Shown one piece after another: positions 57,137 to 64,000 of a stretch of 64,000 nt of DNA (the stretch's first letter is position 1; every line of letters starts with the position of its first letter). Both the position numbers and the translations under genes were made by a program. A model generated the notes under the pieces. It worked only from the letters and a program-made list of their open reading frames with translations, searched no databases and was not told the DNA's origin. Source of the DNA: Henckelia pumila (taxonomy: Eukaryota; Streptophyta; Magnoliopsida; Lamiales; Gesneriaceae); the NCBI RefSeq assembly GCF_033568475.1, contig NC_133122.1, positions 66,735,442 to 66,799,441 on the forward strand, written 5' to 3'.

Positions 57137-58168
57137 ATGAATAGATAATCGACTCTTGTGAGCTTGAGAAAGAATATTGTTTCTGTGCTCTGAAATATCA
57201 GGTACAACCACCCGATTCGATAAGCACAATAAACCATCTGCCTGATAATGGAATCCAGATGTATTAACTCCATTGGCTAGACGTGCCAAACGCTGAGTCT
57301 TAACATCAGATATCTGAGCATATCTGATCCGAGAATACAATGCTGGCTCAGATAGAATAGTATACAATCGAATCCCATTTCTTCCTTTCCTGTGCTTGAG
57401 CGTAAAACTCAATGAACAGCACTCTTGAATCATATGAGATACTTCACTAGTCTGTAGTGCAGAAAGTCTCACCTGCCGACTCAAGGCATCAGTAGTAAGA
57501 TTAGCAGAACCTGGATGATATTTGATTTCACAATCATAATCCTTCAAGAGATCCATCCAGCGTCTCTGTCGCATATTCAACTCCGTCTGAGTGAATAAAT
57601 ATTTCAGACTCTTGTGGTCCGTGAATATCTCAAATTTCTCGCCATAAAGATAATGCCTCCAGATCTTGAGCGCAAATACAATGGCGGCTAACTCGAGATC
57701 ATGTACTGGATAATTATTCTCATGTGTCTTCAACTGTCGAGAAGCATAGGCAATAACATGTCCATGCTGTGTAAGAACACATCCTAACCCCTGACCAGAG
57801 GCATCAGTATAGACAACATAACCTCCTGATCCAGAAGGTAGAGCTAGCACAGGTGCAATAGTAAGACGTCTACGCAGCTCGTGAAATGACTCCTCACAAT
57901 CCGAGGACCATATGAAGGAAATATCTTTCCGAGTAAGCTGTGTCAAAGGCCTGGCCAACTGTGAAAAATTCTCGATGAACCAACGGTAATAACCAGCTAG
58001 ACCCAAGAAACTATGAATCTCAGCAACCGTCATCGTACGAGACTAGTTCAGCACTGCCTCTATCTTACTAGGATCAACAGATATCCCTTCACTAGAAATC
58101 ACATGACCGAGAAACACTACCCGATCAAGCCAGAATTCACACTTGCTCAATTTTGCATACAACTGCTT
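57137..58168 (-). pseudogene. Chromovirus RT C-terminus, RNase H and start of integrase
   Basis: Minus strand from 58168: [14 protein letters not shown] and [24 protein letters not shown] (RT end), an in-frame TAG near 58045 in place of a probable Trp, then [18 protein letters not shown], RNase H with [31 protein letters not shown] and [11 protein letters not shown] (D, E, D), DALSR, and [10 protein letters not shown] at the start of integrase. It continues at 47488 across the Copia insertion. It is cut at 58162-58168, where it meets the opposite-strand RT segment. Confidence 0.9.
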
Positions 58169-58459
58169 TTAGGACCAGATACGGGCATTATGAATTTCTG
58201 GTGATTCCATTCGGTTTGACGAATGCACCGACAGTTTTTATGAATCTGATGAATCAGGTATTTCGAGAATATCTGGATAGATTTGTCATCGTCTTCATTG
58301 ATGATATTCTTGTCTATTCTCATGACAAGGATGAGCATGCACAACATCTGATGATTGTTTTACAGACGTTACGAGATAAGCAGTTGTATGCGAAATTGAG
58401 CATGACTTTTGAGATGACCCTTTACCAGTCATCATGTTGCATACACTATATACATATGT
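58162..58459 (+). pseudogene. Chromovirus RT core fragment fused to LTR tail (left copy)
   Basis: Plus strand: [20 protein letters not shown], then [13 protein letters not shown] with the RT active site, ending at KQLYAKLS. At TGAGCA (58397-58402) it switches into LTR sequence (CATGACTTT, then GATGACCCTTTACCAG). The same fusion occurs at 62527-62532. About 8 differences separate the two copies in 300 bases. Confidence 0.88.
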
Positions 58460-58613
58460 TGTAGTAACCCGTATCCAGAATTAACGATTTATGAGTAATT
58501 AATAATACGATCATGTTTAGATGTAATAAAACATGATTAAGGGAGTCCCAGATGGATTAACAGAGTTCGGAAATGGATTCAGAACGCTCGAAAATGGTTC
58601 GAGGGTCGTCGAG

Positions 58614-58835
58614 TTCGGAGGCTCCGAAGTCAGGGTTCGAAAGGTCCGAAGTCAGGGTTCGGACGACCGAAGAGTGGTTCGGACGCTCCGAACGTGCTGC
58701 CGACAGTCGTCATGGATGATGTCATTGTGCTGACGTAAGCAATGACGTATTATTGGGTTCGGACGACCCGAAGTCGAGATCGGACGGTCCGATCGTGTTC
58801 GGACGCTCCGAAGTCCAGTTCGGACGATCCGAACT
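58614..58835 (+). promoter_or_regulatory. Ladder of TTCGGAC-type palindromes in the solo LTR promoter
   Basis: About eight palindromes of the form TTCGGACGnTCCGAA (for example TTCGGAGGCTCCGAA at 58614-58628 and TTCGGACGATCCGAA ending near 58833) stand upstream of the TATA box. They could be paired binding sites of a dimeric transcription factor, or hairpins. Confidence 0.7.
58731..58750 (+). promoter_or_regulatory. as-1-like element
   Basis: TGACGTAAGC followed by AATGACGTAT gives two TGACG boxes with the 12-base centre spacing of as-1/ocs elements, known targets of TGA bZIP factors in stress and salicylic acid responses. It lies about 90 bases before the TATA box. Confidence 0.6.
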
Positions 58836-58840
58836 CCGTC

Positions 58841-58850
58841 TATAAATAGG
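58841..58850 (+). promoter_or_regulatory. TATA box of the solo LTR
   Basis: TATAAATAGG, a good plant TATA box, marks the U3 promoter. Confidence 0.75.
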
Positions 58851-59835
58851 AGGGCCGAGATTCAGATTTAGACGCACCAATCACCTTTTCTCTCTCGATT
58901 CCTTAGCCTTTTAGCTCAGATCTAGGGAATTCTAGGCGTCTCGTTGGGAATCCGGAAGTGGCATAGCGATCCAGGCGTCGTAGCGGAGCTGTGGCCTAGT
59001 TTTGAGGCAATCGACAGCAAAGGGCTAACGACGGACGAAGGTATAGCTTTTGCTTCCTAAAAAAATTTAGGAGTATGCTTTAGCTTAGTTAAGGCTTTTA
59101 GAGCGCTATAATGATAGTAGTATCATTTGGCAGTGTAGCGCGGATTATAGGCGTGGACCTAGGGCTGATAGCACTTGCCTAGTATTTGAGGTACGAAAGT
59201 ACTGTTCGAGATATCCTGACTGAGTATGCATGTATTATGTGACTACATGATTTTATGATGCATACATTTTCATATTGAGTTATCTTCTTCGAGATGTCTA
59301 TTAGTAGGATTGTACCCTATCCTGTTAGTGGATGGACTTTCATCGAATTGGGTCCGGAATATCCACTGGTATTTGGTATGGGAGCCACCTCCTACAGCGA
59401 TGGCACAACGTGCTACATACCAGGGCCCGGTCTGTCTTTGTTCTCTGATCCTTGACCTCGAGTTTATAGGGAGTTCAATTTGCATGCATGTATACTCATA
59501 CTCTCGTGCTAAGCATTTTATGCTCACGTCTCGTACTCTGTGTTTCTAGACACCCTATTCCATGGGGCAGGTTTGCGATTGGACAAGGCGGGTGGATCCA
59601 AGAGGGGCTAGGCAGTGGTTGATCAGCTGGAGCTTTGTTTAGGTTTTTATTCTGTTGTTTTGGATTTATACAGCTATTCGATTTGGTTGTATATTATTTT
59701 GGATATTTACAGATTCCTTTTCTTGGGATTGTATATTGTTTATGGTTTCCGCAGCTTGAATTCTGATTTCTGTTAATTAAGTTAATTGCATGCCTAAGTT
59801 CTGTTTAGTAGGTAATCCGGGTAAGGGTCACTACA

Positions 59836-60201
59836 TATGTTTACTCATGTTTATGTACTTGGCGTTAGCGCTCACGTCCTAGTTGTTATCTTGGACACCC
59901 TATTTTACGGGGCAGGTTGCAGGATGGACGGAGCTGGTAGTTCAAGGCAGGACTAGGGAGTAGGAGCCTTGAGGAGTTAATTATACAGCAGGATTCGATA
60001 TAGCTGTATAATGTTTACTTTTAAGTTTTTCGATATGGTTGTATCACTACAGTATTAAGCCTGGATATATTTTACTAAGCTGATATGTAATTTATGGATT
60101 ATGTTTCCGCACATTTTACTCTGTTAAGTATTTTGATGTATTAAGTTTAATGCATGCTATTAGTTTCCAGTTAGTAGGTGATTCCATGCAGGGTCACTAC
60201 A
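59836..60201 (+). repeat. Chromovirus LTR tail (U5 side)
   Basis: TATGTTTACTCATG to CAGGGTCACTACA. It continues the LTR text broken at 58459 by the solo LTR, and matches 62583-62950 and, inverted, 44778-45143. Confidence 0.9.
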
Positions 60202-60205
60202 TTTT

Positions 60206-60217
60206 TGGTATCAGAAC
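60206..60217 (+). other. Primer-binding site of the chromovirus derivative
   Basis: TGGTATCAGAAC, four bases after the LTR end. It departs from the usual TGGTATCAGAGC by one base, which may be a mutation or a different tRNA match. Confidence 0.65.
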
Positions 60218-60312
60218 ATGCATAGATTTTGGGAATTAGTACTTGGGATTTAGAATTAGTCTTGAGTAATTATTGCGCATTTGGAATTTTAATGTGCAAT
60301 GCTTTTCAGGAT

Positions 60313-61230
60313 ATGGCTGACGAGAGTCACGGTAGTGTTGGCCAGGGAGGTGGTCATCATCGTCATCATAGCCATCGTGATGATCAGTATCGTCCTCATG
60401 AGGGTAGACGTCGCTACACTATCAATAAGTTCATGCAGGTAGGACCGAAACCCTTGGTGGGAGGCGAGAATCCGGAACAGGAAAGAGGCTGGATGTCTAA
60501 ACTCGAGAGTGCGTTTCGAGCTTTCGAGTGTAGTAAAGAGCAGAAACTGGAAGTTCTAGAATTCGTTTTAGAGGATCGAGCACACTTATGGTGGGATGCC
60601 AAAGCTACTCAGGCTCGTACTGAGAGAGGACAGGTGACTTGGGGCGATTTCTGTCAGCAGTTTCAGAAACTGTATTTTCCTCCAGCTGTTCGTCAAGCAC
60701 GATCTATGGAGTTGCTGACTCTGAGGCAAGGATCAATGACTATTGATCAATATCAGCAACAATTTCTTGATCTGCTACCTTTCAGTCCTCATATTAATGA
60801 CAGTGATGCGTCCAAGTATGATATCTTTCTGCAAGGCTTGAATCAAGATATCTACTCACAAGTTGTCGTCTGTGATGATCCGACATCTTATGAGATTTTG
60901 GTGAACCGTTGCCGTCAAGTGGTGAACAACAATAGGCGGGCACTGTTGATGATGCCAGGACAGCCTAGTGGATCTTTTGAGCCTAGGGCTCAATCTGTTG
61001 TGTAATCTGAAACTATGTCTTCTTCTACTCCTACTACTTCATCTGGTTCTCGTGGTTCACAAGGTACATTTCATTTCGGGAAAAAGAAGAAGAAGGAGGA
61101 GTTTTGCAGTCACTGTGGTGGGAAGCATCCTGCAGCTTCGTGTCGGAAGGCTACTGGTGCTTGTTATATTTGTGGTGAGCAGAGACATCTGCGGAGAGAT
61201 TGTCCTCAACGTATGAGTTCTGCTAGTTGA
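60313..61230 (+). pseudogene. Chromovirus gag with a premature stop
   Basis: From ATG at 60313 (MADESHGSVGQGGG; chosen over an upstream ATG at 60229 because it begins typical gag text): a His-rich start, the gag domain (KLESAFRAFECSKEQKLEV, RAHLWWDAKA, LYFPPAVRQARSMEL, LRQGSMTIDQYQQQF), and two zinc knuckles (CSHCGGKHPAASC and CYICGEQRHLRRDC). An in-frame TAA at 61003-61005 and TGA at 61228-61230 interrupt it. Confidence 0.88.
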
Positions 61231-61884
61231 TCGGGATCACAGGTTGGATCTCAGGCTTCTAATTTTCCACGTCAGTAGCCAGCACCACAGAGTTCTTCTG
61301 GTTACCGTCCATAGTCACAAGGACAGGTGTTTGCTCTGTCTCAGGATCAGGCTACTGAGGGAAGAGATCGCATGTTGGCAGGTACTTTTTTATTATGTGG
61401 TATTCCTGCACTTGTTTTAATTGATACTGGAGCATCGCATTCCTTTATTTCTAGCCGTTTTGTTAAGAGACATAGATTACCTTATGTATCATTAGATATG
61501 AATTTAGTTGTATCTACTCCGCTGGAGCAGGAGGTAGTAACTAAGCGTCTAGTGATGGGTTGCCTTCTAGAGTTTGAGGGTCATGTGTTATCGGCTAATT
61601 TGATGATATTAGCGATGACAGATTTTGATTGTATTTTGGGAATAGATATGCTGACTTTGTATCACGCTACTGTGGATTGTTATCAGCGTCTGGTACAGTT
61701 TCATCCGGATAAGGGTGATAGCTGGTACTTTTATGGTGAGGGTGCAAGACCTCCGATGCCACTTGTTTTGGCTCTGAAGGCATGTCATGTCTTGGAGTCA
61801 GGTGGGGAGGGCTACCTCATCTATACAGTTGATATGTCCACGAGTAGTCCGGGTATCGATCAGCTACCGGTTGTCAGCGAGTTT
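61231..61884 (+). pseudogene. Chromovirus protease
   Basis: The same frame as gag continues through TAG codons at about 61276 and 61312, then [19 protein letters not shown] (D-T-G-A active site) and [11 protein letters not shown]. It would cleave the polyprotein. Confidence 0.85.
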
Positions 61885-62532
61885 CCTGATGTATTCCCTG
61901 ATGAGATTCCTGGTTTTCCTCCGGTTCGAGAAGTTGAATTTGGTATTGATCTAGTACCAGAAACTACGCCTATATCCCGAGCACCTTATTGTTTGGCACC
62001 GTCAGAGATAAGAGAATTGAAACAGCAGTTGCAGGATCTGTTTGATAAGAGATATATTCGTCCGAGTGTTTCTCCGTGGGGAGCACCTGTTTTGTTCGTC
62101 AAGAAGAAGGATGGATCGATGCGATTATGTATTGATTACAGGCAGCTGAATCGTGTCACCATCAAGAATAAGTATCCTTTGCCGCGGATTGATGATCTGT
62201 TCGATCAATTACAGGTACTTCTGTCTAATCTAAGATAGATATGAGATCTGGATACCATCAGATACGGGTACGAGACTCAGATATTTCTACGACTGCTTTT
62301 AGGACCAGATACGAGCATTATGAATTTTTGGTGATGCCATTCGGTTTGACGAATGCACCGGCAGTTTTTATGAATCTGATGAATCAGGTATTTCGAGAAT
62401 ATCTGGATAGATTTGTCATCGTCTTCATTGATGATATTCTTGTCTATTCTCATGACAAGGATGAGCATGCACAACATCTGAAGATTGTTTTACAGACGTT
62501 ACGAGATAAGCAGTTGTATGCGAAATTGAGCA
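61885..62532 (+). pseudogene. Chromovirus RT, truncated by fusion to LTR
   Basis: [71 protein letters not shown], then after small indels near 62214-62235 [35 protein letters not shown] and FIDDILVYS. It ends at KQLYAKLS; the rest of RT, RNase H and integrase are deleted and LTR sequence begins at TGAGCA (62527-62532). Confidence 0.9.
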
Positions 62533-62950
62533 TGACTTTTCAGATGACCCTTTACCAGTCATCATGTTGCATGCACTATATACATATGTTTACTCATGTT
62601 TATGTACTGGGCGTTAGCGCTCACGTCCTAGTTGTTATCTTGGACACCTTATTTTATGGGGCAGGTAGCAGGATGGACGGAGCTGGTAGTTCAAGGCAGG
62701 ACTAGGGAGCAGGAGCCTTGAGGAGTTAATTATACAGTAGGATTCGATATAGCTGTATAATGTTTACTTTTAAGTTTTTCGATATGGTTGTATCACTACA
62801 GTATTAAGCCTAGATATATTTTACTAAGCTGATATGTAATTTATGGATTATGTTTCTGCACGTTTTACTCTGTTAAGTATTTTGCTGTATTAAGTTTAAT
62901 GCATGCTATTAGTTGCCAGTTAGTAGGTGATTCCATGCAGGGTCACTACA
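62527..62950 (+). repeat. Chromovirus LTR tail, right end of the complex
   Basis: The last 424 or so bases of the family-2 LTR, to CAGGGTCACTACA at 62950. A small ORF that runs from RT into it is chimeric and not a gene. Confidence 0.9.
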
Positions 62951-63140
62951 GTTTTAGTCATTGCCTCCTCATTTGAGGCAGATGGTTGGCCCTTGGTCCT
63001 GAGAGACACAATGCTGCTGGTTGTCAGTCTCTTTAATTTGGTCAATTGGTTGTGCATGTCTTGACAATATACTTTTTTTGAAATGCAACAGACAACTATG
63101 AGAACTTTGTATCTTGGATCAGAAGACTTTCTTAAAATCC
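62951..63140 (-). pseudogene. Basic ORF fragment, not recognised (part B)
   Basis: Minus strand: QLTKLKRLTTSSIVSLRTKG and QPSASNEEAMTKT lead directly in frame into part A at 44777 (KELEYLLPKPLRPPKR). The upstream end is not clear. It shows that the whole block 44778-62950 was inserted in this ORF. Confidence 0.5.
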
Positions 63141-64000
63141 ATTGTGACAGATGTACTTGTAAGAGTGAACGATCTAGGGACTATCTGGACCAGGTGAGCA
63201 TATTTTGTTATGGTGACCAGTCGAATTACTTGAAAACAGGCGAGTCACTTCAAATGACCAGGTGAGTAGTCTTCAAGGTAAGCGATCGATAACCTGTTTT
63301 ACATTAAAAACAGCAAGATCTACAACAATGATTTATTGTTTATTATCACCAAAACTTAGTGATTTAACATACACACACATACATATACATATAAACATAA
63401 TAATAAATTGAAAGATCAAATGTAAAATTAGGGGATAAAAAATATTTCAAATTCAACGTAACTGTAAATTGTAATCTACGTAAAAAAAATTACTACATAC
63501 AAAATTGTTTTTATATCAAAATTCAATTTACATATATAATTTACTTGCCAATAATTAGTGGGGATTGATACAAAAGAAGTTTTTGGAATCGGCCCAATTG
63601 GGTCCCAATCCAGTTATCTACTATTCCAGCCCAATTATAGTAGCTGTGACTGGATCCATACACTATTAAATTATTTCAATTTTCATTGATGTTTTTAGAT
63701 TAACTAGTAAAAGTGACGTGCGTTGCACGTGAAAATGCTTTCTATTATCGATAAACATTGTTAAATAAATGAGTTGAGATTAGAAGAGATAAATATGCAG
63801 TTAGTTAATAATTTTTATGATATTTAGTAAATATTAAATTTAATATAATATGATATTTACAACATGTATTATAAAATGAGTGCGAAAAATCTTTGTTGAA
63901 AGATTTTTTATGTCACAAGTCTAATTGAATTTATAAATATTGTTGCAAATAATAGTTGTAACAAATACTATAATTTCCTATAAATTAGACATTAAGCAAA
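63141..64000. other. Right-end intergenic region
   Basis: To about 63260 it may still be the damaged ORF's upstream text. After that it is AT-rich with a short (CA/TA) microsatellite near 63368-63395. No gene seen. Confidence 0.45.

Larger units (their letters stand above)
58460..59835 (+). mobile_element. Solo LTR of a related Gypsy family, target duplication TATGT
   Basis: 1376 bp from TGTAGTAACCCGTATCC to AAGGGTCACTACA, flanked by TATGT at 58455-58459 and 59836-59840. The empty site is preserved at 62583-62590, where the same LTR text runs uninterrupted. Its ends resemble those of the family-2 LTR, but the interior differs. ORFs inside have no recognisable domain. Confidence 0.92.

Noticed and set aside
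58533-58733. 66-codon ORF with VRVRKVRSQ text
   Set aside because: It is the TTCGGAC palindrome ladder read as protein, within a solo LTR upstream of its TATA box.
59310-59549. 79-codon ORF in the solo LTR
   Set aside because: It lies in the LTR of the solo element and overlaps an equally long ORF on the other strand; no recognisable family.
62241-62705. 154-codon ORF with an RT start and a Cys/His-rich end
   Set aside because: The second half is LTR sequence read through the deletion junction at 62527; it is a chimera, not a new protein.

Overview
This 64 kb window is nuclear DNA of a flowering plant. It has spliced genes with GT/AG introns, an AT-rich background, and dense LTR retrotransposons primed by initiator-methionine tRNA, plus LINE, SINE, MITE and Mutator-like pieces. 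A eudicot is most likely. Lamiales is my guess, only from the look of a GTGAGACGG/CCCGTCTCAC repeat, and was not tested. Three host genes are well supported, all between 12.5 and 23.6 kb: a five-exon plastid co-chaperonin CPN20 (12851-15426, +), a six-exon membrane protein of unknown function with a bacterial-PH-like region (16551-19309, +), and an intronless secreted invertase/pectin-methylesterase inhibitor-like protein (23022-23600, -). One more small ORF near 38.8 kb is uncertain. I saw no tRNA, rRNA or CRISPR.

Left part (1-12 kb): the LTR and leader of a minus-strand Copia element cut by the window edge (1-3347). Then comes a decayed minus-strand LINE endonuclease fragment (3650-4469 and 11638-11800), split by a SINE and by a complete but decayed Ty3/Gypsy element (4475-11632, target duplication ATTAC). 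Middle (12-41 kb): the host genes; three copies of one SINE family; several MITEs; a 1.6 kb palindromic Mutator-like element (25360-26963, 9-bp target duplication); a young short-LTR Copia element (27230-31919, target duplication AGGTT); a Copia LTR with a (CT)39 tract (36724-37479); and a 1.2 kb-spaced direct duplication (39251/40431).

Right part (41-63 kb) is a nest of insertions. A Copia fragment (41188-44418) holds a solo Gypsy LTR (41392-43376, CATAG). Next to it, a basic ORF fragment is split (44419-44777 and 62951-63140) by an 18 kb chromovirus complex. That complex has a minus-strand half (LTR, integrase, RNase H) fused inside the RT to a plus-strand, tandemly repeated deletion derivative (gag, protease, truncated RT, truncated LTR). 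A full-length Copia element (47494-57131, CCAGG) interrupts its integrase. A solo LTR (58460-59835, TATGT) interrupts one of its LTR tails.

The signal I find most worth following is structural. Several unrelated LTR retrotransposon families here carry arrays of short, GC-rich, near-perfect hairpins in their leader or LTR. In the Copia leader the hairpin arms covary from unit to unit (GGGCGGCG/CGCCGCCC against GGGCAGCG/CGCTGCCC). Other families carry 36-nt hairpins spaced about 75 nt apart, or a ladder of TTCGGAC-type palindromes next to an as-1-like element and a TATA box. All boundaries were read by eye; no search or folding program was run.
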